From the NCBI GenBank assembly GCA_900545135.1, contig UQXL01000011.1:12321-76320 (forward strand): DNA of 64,000 nucleotides, read 5' to 3'. The DNA is from an uncultured Eubacteriales bacterium (GTDB lineage Bacteria > Bacillota > Clostridia > Peptostreptococcales > Anaerovoracaceae). Position numbers and translations under genes: made by a program. The notes beneath the pieces were generated by a model. It was not told where the DNA came from, ran no database searches, and saw only the letters and a list, made by a program, of their open reading frames with translations. Of this stretch, positions 8,923 to 17,371 are shown piece by piece; position 1 is the stretch's first letter, and the number at the start of each line of letters is the position of its first letter.

Positions 8923-8973
8923 CGCCTCCGGCAGAATTTTCTGTATATGAAAGTTTTGCCAGGGGGCTTTTTA
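8923..8973 (+). terminator. Terminator after udk
   Basis: Long imperfect stem built from GCCTCCGGCA and TTTTGCCAGGGGGC with a run of T residues after it. The rest of the 8805-9163 gap holds this terminator and an AT-rich stretch that probably contains the promoter of the next gene; no other feature is evident. Confidence 0.75.
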
Positions 8974-9163
8974 TTTTGCAAAAATATCGGAATTATAACT
9001 TCGCCTCAGGGTGAAATCGTTCAGAGCAGAAAGTACAAAATTCAATTAAATCCTTAAAACCCGCAATTACGTCACTAAATTTGGCATTTTTGCGAAAAAA
9101 TGTTGTTAGGAGTGTCGGAAAATGTTACATATACTCTAAAAAAAGAGAAAGGTGTGTGATCTC

Positions 9164-9580
9164 ATGAGAGAATATCAACAAAGATCGATGAAGTCCTACG
9201 TATTGCCGGAAGCCGTTTACAGGCAGGCTCTCTGGGCTGTCAAGGATTTACCTAGACTTAAAGAGATTCTGGAAAGATCGCTTTGCTCGGAAGGTGATCT
9301 GCCGCAAACTTCTCTGGTGGCTGAAAACGGGGGAAGCAGCGGTAAAACGTGGGCTGACAAGGATTTTACAGGGCAGAGCGCCGTGGAGAGAGCTATGACG
9401 TCGGTGAAGATACAGGCTATAGAAGACGCTTTTTTTCAAATACCGCACAAATACAGGGAGGGCATAAGGCTGAAGCTGACCGAGGGAGTAAAATACAGCG
9501 ACGATTTTCATGCCAACACGTGGAAAAAATGGCAGCAGATATACATTTATCATGCGGCGAAAAACCTAGGGTTGTATTGA
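9164..9580 (+). CDS. Uncharacterised helical protein, sigma-region-4-like C terminus
   Basis: A 138-residue soluble protein I do not recognise. The N-terminal half (YVLPEAVYRQALWAVKDLPRLKE) is helical. The C-terminal half (AIEDAFFQIPHKYREGIRLKL, then ANTWKKWQQIYIYHAAKNLGL) has the spacing of a helix-turn-helix of the sigma-70 region 4 or phage ArpU/RinA type, with the usual intervening residues. A role as a small transcription regulator is a guess. The start at 9164 has GAAAGGTG upstream; a GTG at 9152 is an alternative. It stands alone before the Tad-like locus and could regulate it. Confidence 0.6.
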   Translation: MREYQQRSMKSYVLPEAVYRQALWAVKDLPRLKEILERSLCSEGDLPQTSLVAENGGSSGKTWADKDFTGQSAVERAMTSVKIQAIEDAFFQIPHKYREGIRLKLTEGVKYSDDFHANTWKKWQQIYIYHAAKNLGLY

Positions 9581-9594
9581 AGCTAAAAACATAC

Positions 9595-9636
9595 AGTATC
9601 TGGACATGCTATTTATAGTATCTGGACATGCTATTT
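9595..9636 (+). repeat. Two exact 20-bp direct repeats with 22-bp period
   Basis: Positions 9595-9614 and 9617-9636 are identical (core TCTGGACATGC), separated by AT. They lie in the 220-bp gap between the uncharacterised gene and the Tad-like locus. The period of two helical turns would suit side-by-side binding of a regulator. Confidence 0.8.
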
Positions 9637-9799
9637 CAGATGAAATCAGACCGTATCCAGAGCTGTTTGTCGAAAAATGTCAATAAAAAGTGCTAAGAAA
9701 ATTGCGGATTGTGCTGAAAAAGATAAAACAAAGTGATAATATGATATTGTAAAAAAATTACATAATTCGGGCGCACGAATTCAGGAAAGGAGATGTGTC

Positions 9800-10396
9800 T
9801 TGAACAAAAAAATAGCCGGCTTTGTGATAATCGCCGCTGCGCTGCTGGCCATGGGAGTTTGGGAACTATGGGGCAGAGAGAATTTTTCATATAAAGAAAT
9901 CCTTGTGGTGCGGGGTGATCTGCCGGCCAATACAGTTGTAGAAGAGAAAGATATCGAAACAAAAAAATCAGAGAACCCGCCTCAAAACGCTTTGAGGGCA
10001 GGGGAAGAGAAGAAGATAATCGGTATGGAGACGGCGCAGTTCGTAGCTGAGGATTCTCCTCTTTACATGGAGTATTTCAGACAGTCTCAGTTTGCCACAG
10101 GGGAGGAAACGGAAAAAGAAATACTTTCCGTTCCTGCAGACTGGCTGCTGTCGCTGCCGCAGACGATACGGCGCGGTGATAAAGTTACGTTTTATAACGA
10201 TAAGATCAAGGTCATGACAGCGGTGGTGGCCTATGCCAAAGACGGAAGCAATCAGGAGGTTCTTTCGTCCGACAAGGACAGGCTCAACGGAACATCAACA
10301 GTTCAGCACATAGAGATAATAGGGCATAGGAACGACTTGGTAGAACTTTCCCGGCTTGCAGGCGAGGGGAAGAAATTTACGCTGACGTACTGCTGA
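9800..10396 (+). CDS. SAF-domain / CpaB-like Flp pilus assembly protein
   Basis: A 198-residue protein with an N-terminal membrane anchor (residues ~5-24) and an exported SAF-like domain beginning EILVVRGDLPANTVVEEKDIE, the hallmark of CpaB/RcpC proteins of Tad (Flp) pilus systems. CpaB is thought to sit in the cell envelope and assist pilus export. The start is TTG with AAAGGAGATG upstream. It opens a compact five-gene-plus cluster with CpaF-, TadB- and TadC-like genes, which supports the assignment. Confidence 0.75.
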   Translation: MNKKIAGFVIIAAALLAMGVWELWGRENFSYKEILVVRGDLPANTVVEEKDIETKKSENPPQNALRAGEEKKIIGMETAQFVAEDSPLYMEYFRQSQFATGEETEKEILSVPADWLLSLPQTIRRGDKVTFYNDKIKVMTAVVAYAKDGSNQEVLSSDKDRLNGTSTVQHIEIIGHRNDLVELSRLAGEGKKFTLTYC

Positions 10397-10466
10397 GCTG
10401 TTGATATGCGGCTATAGAACAACCGGTTAGGAGGTGCGTTGCCAGACGGCAATTACAGGGGGGAGA

Positions 10467-11864
10467 ATGGAACAGACAGAACAATTCAAAGATTTTTACA
10501 AACTTTGCAGGGTCATAGGGGAACACTTTGACAAGGAGTGGAAAGAAGCGGACGAATGGGAAAAAGAAATAAGGCTGGAAAGGGAGAAGAAAGCCATAAT
10601 GGGCTATCAGGAGGAAACTGAATATTACAAGAGACGAATAGAAGAGGTGCTTGAAAGCTCATTACACTGGAAAGACATATCCTTTCCTCCCTGGTACGGC
10701 AGACTTTCAGAAGGGGTGTTTGCCGAATTATACGGACTTGCCGGCCTGGAACCATGGGCATACGGCAGGACCGAGGCATATAAAAACTCTTCGTCCGCTA
10801 AACTTATCGGGGACAGGCTTTATTGCTTGATAGACGGCAAGTCAGAACTTCAGCCTCAGAGGATTTCCGCAGGGAGAAGAGAACAACTGAAACGCGCTCT
10901 GCTGATGGCAACACCTAAAGAGAGGCTGGAAGCGGGTTTTCACGAGGTTTACCTCCACAACGGAATCAGAATAACCATATATTCCGGAGACAGGACTAAA
11001 GAGGGAGAGGATATAATGGTATTCAGAAAATACCTGCTGAGGGAGCTGACTTTTGAAAAGTTGGCCGGTCTTGGCACCATATCATCTGACTCTGTAGAGC
11101 TTTTCAAGGTGATGGTCAAAATTGGCTTCAACATGTTGTTTACCGGACAAGTCCGCTCGGGAAAGACAACGTTTATGCAGGTGTGGCAGAGATATGAGGA
11201 CCGCTCTCTGGAGGGGCTGGCCATCGCGACAGATCCTGAAACTCCGTGGCATCTGATCATGCCGGACGCTCCGATAATGCAGCTCGTAGCTGACGGTGAT
11301 GAGCTTGATCACCTTTACCGGTTTCTTCTCAGGGGAGACTGCGACTATATACTTTTAGAAGAGATGAGAGATGCCGGCGCCTTTAAAATGGCGCTGGACA
11401 TCACCTCTTCAGGCACGGCCAGAAGCAAGGCGACGATCCATGCAGGTGATCCTCAGGATATTCCTTTTAAGATGGCTGCGGCGATAGTCGGCAGGTACGG
11501 CGGAAGCTTTAAAGGTATAATTTCGCAGATTTTCAGGAACTTTAACTATGTAATGGAATTCTGCCAAGTACCGGAAAGCAGAAATATGAAAAAGCTGCTC
11601 TCCATAAGCGAATACAGGTATGATATAAATACGGACAGAGTATCTATTCATTATATCTGCAAATTTGACCGGGAAACAGGCAAATGGCTTTGGAAAAGCG
11701 ATATAGGGGAGGATAAAGAAAAAATGGGTAAGCTGTATCCTGAAGAATTTAAGAAGATGAGCAACATGCTTAAGATGCTGGAGGAGAGGAATCCTCTTAT
11801 GGAGAATACCGTCATATATCCGAGATATTACAGGCCGGAAATAGGAGAACATGATGTTCACTGA
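10467..11864 (+). CDS. CpaF/TadA-like secretion ATPase
   Basis: A 465-residue hexameric traffic ATPase expected to power pilus or pseudopilus assembly at the cytoplasmic membrane. Walker A is GQVRSGKTT (near residue 227), the Walker B region is YILLEEMRDAG, and TARSKATIHAGDP carries the conserved histidine box. The N-terminal ~100 residues are charged and helical. The C-terminal region is divergent from canonical CpaF. The ATG at 10467 follows GGGGGGAGA; an ATG at 10434 lacks a site. The stop overlaps the next start by 14 bases. Confidence 0.85.
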   Translation: MEQTEQFKDFYKLCRVIGEHFDKEWKEADEWEKEIRLEREKKAIMGYQEETEYYKRRIEEVLESSLHWKDISFPPWYGRLSEGVFAELYGLAGLEPWAYGRTEAYKNSSSAKLIGDRLYCLIDGKSELQPQRISAGRREQLKRALLMATPKERLEAGFHEVYLHNGIRITIYSGDRTKEGEDIMVFRKYLLRELTFEKLAGLGTISSDSVELFKVMVKIGFNMLFTGQVRSGKTTFMQVWQRYEDRSLEGLAIATDPETPWHLIMPDAPIMQLVADGDELDHLYRFLLRGDCDYILLEEMRDAGAFKMALDITSSGTARSKATIHAGDPQDIPFKMAAAIVGRYGGSFKGIISQIFRNFNYVMEFCQVPESRNMKKLLSISEYRYDINTDRVSIHYICKFDRETGKWLWKSDIGEDKEKMGKLYPEEFKKMSNMLKMLEERNPLMENTVIYPRYYRPEIGEHDVH

Positions 11865-12837
11865 AATTTTCTTGACTTTGGCAGCCTTCGCGGGATTGGT
11901 GATTTTTTATCTCGAAGAAATTAAAGCATTATTGAGAAAGATAAAAGGTCTGCTATATCTCCGCTCTGAGGATGTCAGAATAAAGCGTAAAGAAAAGAAA
12001 AAGGCGGCTGAAATCTCAGATGAATTGGGTGACGCGAAAGAATTTACGCTGATGGAATCCGTAAGCAGATTGCTTCAGGCTACGCTTGGCTTCAGAGGAA
12101 AGAAGACAGCCGCTGGATTCATTGCTTTGTCAGTGGCGGCCGGTTTAGCAGTATTTTATCTTTTGAGATATAAAGTAACGCCGCTTCTTGCTTTCGCAGC
12201 TGGGTTGTCGGCACTTTCTGCTCCATTTCTCATGCTCCTATGCAGACTTCAATCAATACGTGTGGAAAATTCAAAAGAAGGAGATGTGATGATAACGGAG
12301 CTTCTTGATAATTACAAGATGAATTATTTCAATATGCAGCAGGCCATAGAAATGACAGCCTTAAATATCAAAGAAGCTCCGCGGTCAAGGAAGCTTCTTT
12401 TTAATCTGTCTAAAGGCCTTAATACCGCCTCTGACAAATACGAAATAAAGAAGCTCTTGGATGAATTCAGGTTTTCCATAGGCACCTCATGGGCAGGAGT
12501 CATGGCTGATAACATGTATTTTGCCCTCGTATCAGGAATACGAATCACAGAAGCCATGGAAGACTTGATAAAGACTGTTGAAAAGGCGAGAAAAATCGAA
12601 GAATTTGCCAGAAGAGAGAGCAACGAAGGAAGACTTATGCTGAAGTACATGGCCCCTTGCTGCTATCTGCTGACAGTTGCGGCCGGAATAAAATATTTCG
12701 GACTTTCACCTGAAGAATTCGTAAAGTACCAGTTTATGACGGAAACGGGAATGGCGTGGTTCATAATAGCGGCACTTACGTATTGCTTAGGCATAGCAGC
12801 AAGAAGCTTTTTGTCGCGAAGCAAACTTGATATATGA
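11851..12837 (+). CDS. TadB-like inner-membrane platform protein
   Basis: A 328-residue polytopic protein with hydrophobic segments near residues 4-20, 85-130, 265-285 and 298-318, and a central cytoplasmic T2SSF-like stretch (ELLDNYKMNYFNMQQAIEMT; ALVSGIRITEAMEDL). This is the layout of TadB/GspF platform proteins that work with the CpaF ATPase. Two adjacent ATGs exist (11851, 11854) after GGAG. It overlaps cpaF, implying coupling. Confidence 0.75.
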   Translation: MMFTEIFLTLAAFAGLVIFYLEEIKALLRKIKGLLYLRSEDVRIKRKEKKKAAEISDELGDAKEFTLMESVSRLLQATLGFRGKKTAAGFIALSVAAGLAVFYLLRYKVTPLLAFAAGLSALSAPFLMLLCRLQSIRVENSKEGDVMITELLDNYKMNYFNMQQAIEMTALNIKEAPRSRKLLFNLSKGLNTASDKYEIKKLLDEFRFSIGTSWAGVMADNMYFALVSGIRITEAMEDLIKTVEKARKIEEFARRESNEGRLMLKYMAPCCYLLTVAAGIKYFGLSPEEFVKYQFMTETGMAWFIIAALTYCLGIAARSFLSRSKLDI

Positions 12838-12879
12838 TGATTTGCGTATGATGATTTGCGGGGGAAGAGGGAGGCAAAT

Positions 12880-13509
12880 ATGGGGATAAACATTTATATG
12901 GCTGTTTTAGCAGCGTTGATGTGTGTCAATGTCTGCATATACAGAAAAGAATTGAAATTTCTGCTGCCCGGAGATGAACTGAGACAGAAGAAGAAAGAAC
13001 TGAAAAACAGCATAATGGTGATGACAGCAAAACATAAAGCCGGCAGTCTGGAAAGGGAACTTTTCAGCAGCAGCGTTACTCTGAAGAATCTTTCAATCGT
13101 CAGGAGAGAAGCACCGATTTCAGCAGACTATATGTATGAGAAACTGGTAGAGAATGGAGGAAAATTGAAACCTGTTTTCAGCCGCATGCTGACGTTGTAC
13201 AGGACAGGACACGATGAAGAAGCCTTTAATATAGTTGCTGCAGAAATAGGGACTAAATCTGCGAAAAATTTTGCGTACATATTGTCTAAAATTGACAAAA
13301 TGAATCCGGTGCAGCTGGCAGGGCAGATGGAGATATTTCAGGAAATGATGACGGAAAAGGCTGTGACAGCGGCTATGAAAAGAACCCAGAGAAACGGGGC
13401 TGTAATAACTGTCTGCGCGTCTATGTCTATATTCGCGCTGCTGATAAATTTTACAGTCGTAGTAATATTTATGGATACCATAGATGTCCTGAACAGCATC
13501 TTTGTCTGA
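12880..13509 (+). CDS. TadC-like membrane protein
   Basis: A 209-residue protein with a membrane segment at each end (residues ~5-20 and ~170-200) and a helical middle. Position after a TadB-like gene and the C-terminal hydrophobic hairpin suggest the second Tad platform subunit, but it is short for TadC and the similarity is weak. The ATG at 12880 follows AGGGAGG. A 14-bp direct repeat (TATGATGATTTGCG twice) spans the preceding stop region at about 12832-12860. Confidence 0.55.
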   Translation: MGINIYMAVLAALMCVNVCIYRKELKFLLPGDELRQKKKELKNSIMVMTAKHKAGSLERELFSSSVTLKNLSIVRREAPISADYMYEKLVENGGKLKPVFSRMLTLYRTGHDEEAFNIVAAEIGTKSAKNFAYILSKIDKMNPVQLAGQMEIFQEMMTEKAVTAAMKRTQRNGAVITVCASMSIFALLINFTVVVIFMDTIDVLNSIFV

Positions 13510-13539
13510 AAGAAAGAAAAGAACGGAAAGGGGAAATAT

Positions 13540-13713
13540 ATGAAGAACTTAATAATCATAATAGGTACCATCGTACTTGGAGCGGTGATCGTCAATACGA
13601 TGATTCTGGGGGATGAAAACTCACTGAAAAGTACGGCTGGCGATATCGTTGAAAACGGCACTGAAACGATATCGGAATACCTCGATTTCGGCAGAATGAC
13701 CGGAACAGCGTGA
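13540..13713 (+). CDS. Small membrane-anchored protein 1 of the Tad-like locus
   Basis: A 57-residue protein beginning MKNLIIIIGTIVLGAVIVN, a single N-terminal hydrophobic helix followed by a short polar, acidic tail. AAAGGGGAA precedes the ATG. The next gene begins almost identically (MKNLIIIIGTVVLGALIFN), so the two are paralogues. By position and architecture they could be pilins or pseudopilins of the Tad-like machine, but no leader-peptidase site (G followed by a Glu at +5) is visible. Function unproven. Confidence 0.6.
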   Translation: MKNLIIIIGTIVLGAVIVNTMILGDENSLKSTAGDIVENGTETISEYLDFGRMTGTA

Positions 13714-13733
13714 CTGACCGGAACCAGTGCGGC

Positions 13734-13880
13734 ATGAAAAATTTGATAATCATAATAGGAACCGTCGTCTTGGGAGCATTGATATTCAATATGATGGTGG
13801 GAGACGGAGAAGACACGCTCAAGGCCGCGGCGGAAAAGGTCATGAGAGAGACTTTGTCTGTTTATGAGGACAGGGAGTGA
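13734..13880 (+). CDS. Small membrane-anchored protein 2, paralogue of the preceding gene
   Basis: A 48-residue protein with the same N-terminal signature as its upstream neighbour and a 27-residue acidic, helical tail (DGEDTLKAAAEKVMRE). The ribosome site is weak, so translation may depend on coupling to the upstream gene, 20 bases away. Pilin-like role inferred from context only. Confidence 0.55.
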   Translation: MKNLIIIIGTVVLGALIFNMMVGDGEDTLKAAAEKVMRETLSVYEDRE

Positions 13881-13884
13881 TGAG

Positions 13885-14238
13885 TTGAAAGATTTAATAA
13901 CCTCTATAGGTTCAATAACGATACTTATGATATTTATTCTGCAGTTTGCCTCAAACCAGGCGCTGGTAAGCAAGTTCGCCTTTTCTGATGTCATTGTAGA
14001 AAAATATGCAGATAGCCTTGCTGCAGAAAACAGCGAAGAGGCGCAGAGAGAGCTCAAAAGAAATCTCACTTCTGTTTTGGGATGCAGCAACGCAGAGGTG
14101 CGCCTAGAAACCGGAGCAGACGGTACATATACAGTGAGCGCTCCGGTAAGAGACGTTATAGCCTGCGGAAAGCTTCTTGGGATATCTGATGAGGACAATA
14201 AAGTCATATATAAAAAAACTATAAAGGCAGAGCAATGA
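13885..14238 (+). CDS. Membrane-anchored protein 3 of the Tad-like locus
   Basis: A 117-residue protein with one N-terminal hydrophobic segment (LITSIGSITILMIFILQFA) and a ~90-residue soluble domain with one Cys pair (LGCSNAEV and IACGKLLG). The proposed TTG start, four bases after the previous stop and preceded by AGGGAG, gives (M)KDLITSIG, matching the MKNLIIII start of the two small upstream genes. An ATG at 13864 overlaps the previous gene. It has the size and shape of a TadE/TadF-like or pseudopilin subunit, without recognisable motifs. Confidence 0.6.
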   Translation: MKDLITSIGSITILMIFILQFASNQALVSKFAFSDVIVEKYADSLAAENSEEAQRELKRNLTSVLGCSNAEVRLETGADGTYTVSAPVRDVIACGKLLGISDEDNKVIYKKTIKAEQ

Positions 14239-14324
14239 AGAACATTATAATCACCCTGGGGATTCTAATATTGATGACCATGTTGAACAAGTTTCAACTT
14301 GACATTTTTTTTCATATGGTATAA
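14235..14324 (+). CDS. 29-residue mini-protein, fourth in the series
   Basis: ATG overlaps the preceding stop (ATGA), and the product starts MKNIIITLGILILMTM, echoing the MKNLIIIIG start of its neighbours, then ends after 29 residues. The last third of the frame overlaps the -35 and -10 elements of the riboswitch promoter, so the frame may be a truncated relic rather than a working gene. Confidence 0.35.
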   Translation: MKNIIITLGILILMTMLNKFQLDIFFHMV

Positions 14325-14327
14325 AAT
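14299..14327 (+). promoter_or_regulatory. SigmaA promoter of the riboswitch-ATPase unit
   Basis: TTGACA, 17-base spacer, TAAAAT. The predicted transcription start lies just before the riboswitch at about 14334. Confidence 0.75.
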
Positions 14328-14335
14328 ATTTCTTC

Positions 14336-14432
14336 GTAAAAGGGAGTAACTGGCATCTTTATGATGTGATATACTGCGTCAAGACGATCATTAAATTGAT
14401 TCGCTGATATCTTAAATAGTAAGACTTTTACC
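14336..14432 (+). ncRNA. yybP-ykoY family (Mn2+) riboswitch
   Basis: The transcript opens with GTAAAAGGGAGTAACTGGCA and closes with AAGACTTTTACC, which match the conserved 5' GGGGAGUA and 3' GACCUUUACC ends of the yybP-ykoY aptamer. P1 is perfect (GTAAAAG 14336-14342 with CTTTTAC 14425-14431). The family binds Mn2+ and controls manganese exporters and P-type ATPases, consistent with the gene downstream. The 3' strand of P1 is also part of the terminator stem, so aptamer folding and termination are mutually exclusive: ligand binding should switch expression on. The switch logic is inferred from the base pairing. Confidence 0.85.
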
Positions 14433-14468
14433 GTATATAATAAGATTATATGGTAGGAGTCTTTTTTT
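14421..14468 (+). terminator. Riboswitch expression-platform terminator
   Basis: Stem of AAGACT/AGTCTT, TACC/GGTA and ATATAA/TTATAT followed by seven T residues. It shares bases 14421-14432 with the aptamer P1 helix. Confidence 0.85.
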
Positions 14469-14498
14469 ACGACTTTTGCCCAGAAAGGAAGAAGAAAA

Positions 14499-17138
14499 AT
14501 GCAATACTATTTAAAATCAACTGAAGAAGCTTTAAAAGAAGTCGACTCCAGTACGGAGGGCTTGATGTCGTCAGAAGCGGAGAAGCGGCTTTCTGCTGAT
14601 GGCAAGAACAAGCTGAAAGAACCGGAAAAAGATTCTCTGTTTAAAAAGCTTATGCAGCAGTTTGCCGATCCAATGATTATAATACTTATCGTAGCGGCGG
14701 CCATATCAGGAGTGACTTCGTTCTACTCAGGTGAAAGCTTTGCAGACGTTATCATAATACTGTTTGTAGTAGTTATAAACGCCATCCTTGGAGTGTATCA
14801 GGAAAGCAAGGCTGAAAAAGCTATAGAAGCTTTGCAGGAAATGGCCTCTGCTACGAGCAAAGTTTACAGAGACGGAAAAATTACTACAGTCAAGAGTGAA
14901 GACCTGGTAAAAGGAGATATAGTCATTCTGGAAGCCGGAGACGCTGTTCCGGCGGACGGAAGAATAATCCAGTGTGCCAGCATGAAAATTGAGGAGGCCG
15001 CGCTCACGGGAGAAAGCGTGCCTGTAGATAAGACAGAAGAAACTCTTGAACTTGCCGGAGAGAAAGAAATCCCTCTGGGAGATAGAAAAAACATGGTATA
15101 TATGGGCAGCACGGTGGTGTACGGAAGAGGAGCCGCTGTCGTATGCGAGACAGGCATGAATACAGAAATGGGAAAGATCGCAGACGCTTTGGCTCAGGCT
15201 AAAGAAGGTAAAACACCGCTGCAGATCAAACTGAGCCAGTTGAGCAAAGTACTGACAGTTCTGGTTCTCGTGATATGCGCCGTGATATTCGGAGTAAGCC
15301 TGCTCAGAGCTGACTCGCTTAACGGAGAAGTAATTCTCGACGTATTTATGGTGGCGGTAAGCTTAGCTGTCGCAGCCATACCTGAAGGACTTGCGGCCGT
15401 TGTGACCATAGTTCTTTCCATAGGCGTTACCAATATGAGCAAGAGAAACGCTATAATACGCAAGCTGACGGCCGTTGAAACACTGGGCTGTGCTCAGATA
15501 ATATGTTCAGACAAGACGGGAACGCTGACGCAGAACAAGATGACTGTAGTAGATTATTACGGTGATGATGAAAAACTTTTAGCTCAGGCCATGGCATTGT
15601 GCTGCGACGCTAAAATAGAGCAGGGAGATACGGAAGCGACAGGAGAACCTACCGAATGTGCTCTCGTAAATTATGCGTTCAAATTGGATATAGATAAGAA
15701 AGCTGTTGAAGAAAAACTGCCTAGAGTGGAAGAAGTGCCTTTTGACAGCAGCAGAAAGATGATGACTACCATCCATTCAGACGTAGCTTCCGGTAAAGTG
15801 ATACAATATACCAAGGGTGCTCCTGACGAAGTCCTCAAGAAATGTACTATGATCCTGGACGGTGGGACTGCAAGACCGATAACTCAGGAAGACAAAGATA
15901 ATATTCTCAAGGCCAATAAAAACATGGCCGACAAGGCCCTCAGAGTTCTCATGGCGTCGCAGAAGATATATGACGCTGTACCTGATAAGGTAAGCGCGGA
16001 AGCAGTCGAGAATGATCTCTGTTTCCTCGGACTCGTGGGAATGATAGACCCGGTAAGACCTGAAGTCAAAGCGGCGATAGAAGAATGTGACAGCGCAGGA
16101 ATAACTCCTGTAATGATAACGGGCGACCACGTAGATACGGCAGCAGCCATAGGAAGAGAACTCGGCATCTTGTCAGGCGGTAGAAAAGCCATAACAGGAG
16201 CCATGCTTAATGAGATGGACGATGAAACCTTTGAAAAGGAAATCGAGAGCATAGGCGTATATGCCCGTGTTCAGCCTGAACATAAGGTCAGAATCGTAAA
16301 TATGTGGAAGAAGAAGGGATACGTTACCGCCATGACCGGTGACGGAGTCAATGACGCGCCTAGCATAAAGTCAGCAGACATAGGCGTGGGAATGGGTATT
16401 ACCGGAACGGACGTAACAAAGAATGTCGCCGATATGGTTCTCGCTGACGATAACTTTGCTACCATAGTCGGAGCAGTTGCGGAAGGAAGACGAATCTACG
16501 ACAACATACGTAAGGCCATTCAGTTCCTGCTGGCTTCAAATATGAGTGAAGTTATAAGTATATTTACTGCAACGATGCTTGGATTTACAATTCTGCATCC
16601 TGTTCATCTGCTGTGGATAAATCTGGTTACAGACTGCTTCCCTGCACTGGCCCTCGGCGTAGAAAGGCCTGAAGCGGATATAATGAAGAGAAAGCCGAGA
16701 AAAACCAGCGACGGAGTTTTCTCAGGCGGACTGGGTGTAGACATGGTATATCAGGGCGTTATCCTCGCAGGACTCACACTGATAGCATACTTCGTAGGCC
16801 ATTACATTGAGTCAGGTGTATGGGAAATAGCTACAAGTCCAGATGGAACCACGATGGCGTTCCTGACTCTTTCCATGGCTGAAATATTCCACAGCTTCAA
16901 CATGCGTTCGCAGAGAGGAAGCATATTCAGCATTAAGCACTGGAACCCATCTCTTACTTGGGCAGGTATTGCCAGCTTCATTTGCACATCTCTTGTTATA
17001 TATGTGCCGTTCCTCTCGGAAGCCTTTGAGTTTGAGCACATAAGCCTGATGGAATATGCAATCGCTATAGGCCTGGCATTCTGTATAATTCCTATCGTTG
17101 AGATAGTAAAACTGGTGCAGAGAAAAATGGCGAAATAA
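14499..17138 (+). CDS. P-type cation-transporting ATPase, probably Mn2+ (or Ca2+) efflux
   Basis: An 879-residue P2A-type ATPase of the SERCA/PMR1 class in the cytoplasmic membrane. Visible features are the N-terminal cation-ATPase domain, the actuator loop TGES, the phosphorylated aspartate in ICSDKTGTLT (Asp338), the nucleotide-domain KGAPDEVL, and the hinge MTGDGVNDAPSIK. The M4 segment AAIPEGLAAVVT and the M6 segment LLWINLVTDCFPALALG carry the ion-site residues of Ca/Mn pumps. Control by a yybP-ykoY riboswitch points to manganese detoxification, as for YoaB; from the protein alone calcium would be equally possible. The ATG follows GGAAGAAG. Confidence 0.92.
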   Translation: MQYYLKSTEEALKEVDSSTEGLMSSEAEKRLSADGKNKLKEPEKDSLFKKLMQQFADPMIIILIVAAAISGVTSFYSGESFADVIIILFVVVINAILGVYQESKAEKAIEALQEMASATSKVYRDGKITTVKSEDLVKGDIVILEAGDAVPADGRIIQCASMKIEEAALTGESVPVDKTEETLELAGEKEIPLGDRKNMVYMGSTVVYGRGAAVVCETGMNTEMGKIADALAQAKEGKTPLQIKLSQLSKVLTVLVLVICAVIFGVSLLRADSLNGEVILDVFMVAVSLAVAAIPEGLAAVVTIVLSIGVTNMSKRNAIIRKLTAVETLGCAQIICSDKTGTLTQNKMTVVDYYGDDEKLLAQAMALCCDAKIEQGDTEATGEPTECALVNYAFKLDIDKKAVEEKLPRVEEVPFDSSRKMMTTIHSDVASGKVIQYTKGAPDEVLKKCTMILDGGTARPITQEDKDNILKANKNMADKALRVLMASQKIYDAVPDKVSAEAVENDLCFLGLVGMIDPVRPEVKAAIEECDSAGITPVMITGDHVDTAAAIGRELGILSGGRKAITGAMLNEMDDETFEKEIESIGVYARVQPEHKVRIVNMWKKKGYVTAMTGDGVNDAPSIKSADIGVGMGITGTDVTKNVADMVLADDNFATIVGAVAEGRRIYDNIRKAIQFLLASNMSEVISIFTATMLGFTILHPVHLLWINLVTDCFPALALGVERPEADIMKRKPRKTSDGVFSGGLGVDMVYQGVILAGLTLIAYFVGHYIESGVWEIATSPDGTTMAFLTLSMAEIFHSFNMRSQRGSIFSIKHWNPSLTWAGIASFICTSLVIYVPFLSEAFEFEHISLMEYAIAIGLAFCIIPIVEIVKLVQRKMAK

Positions 17139-17164
17139 TTAAACTTAGTTCACATGTTAAACAT

Positions 17165-17208
17165 AAGCCCGGCTTGGCAGTGCGGATGCTGCTGTCTGCC
17201 GGGCTTTA
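17165..17208 (+). terminator. Terminator after the P-type ATPase
   Basis: Perfect stem AAGCCCGGC / GCCGGGCTT with a 24-base loop, followed by only TT and so relatively T-poor. Confidence 0.65.
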
Positions 17209-17325
17209 GCGTGGAAGCAATTTTCCAGGCAGCTTATAGGCAGATATGTATGTTTTTTATAGTCCATGGCTTAACGGATGAATTGTTAAATAAACGTCAA
17301 ACAATCAAAAGAGAGCAAAATAAGG

Positions 17326-17354
17326 TTAACATATCAGACAGGTTGTGTTATAAT
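17326..17354 (+). promoter_or_regulatory. Candidate promoter inside the 17.1-17.8 kb noncoding region
   Basis: TTAACA, 17-base spacer, perfect TATAAT. No coding frame with a ribosome site follows; the transcript would run into the inverted repeat at 17372-17582. Confidence 0.6.
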
Positions 17355-17371
17355 AAATTACCGCAAAACTG

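Noticed and set aside
9083..9095. TTTGGCATTTTTGCG before the 9164 gene as a sigma-54 promoter.
   Set aside because: GG and GC are only seven bases apart instead of ten.
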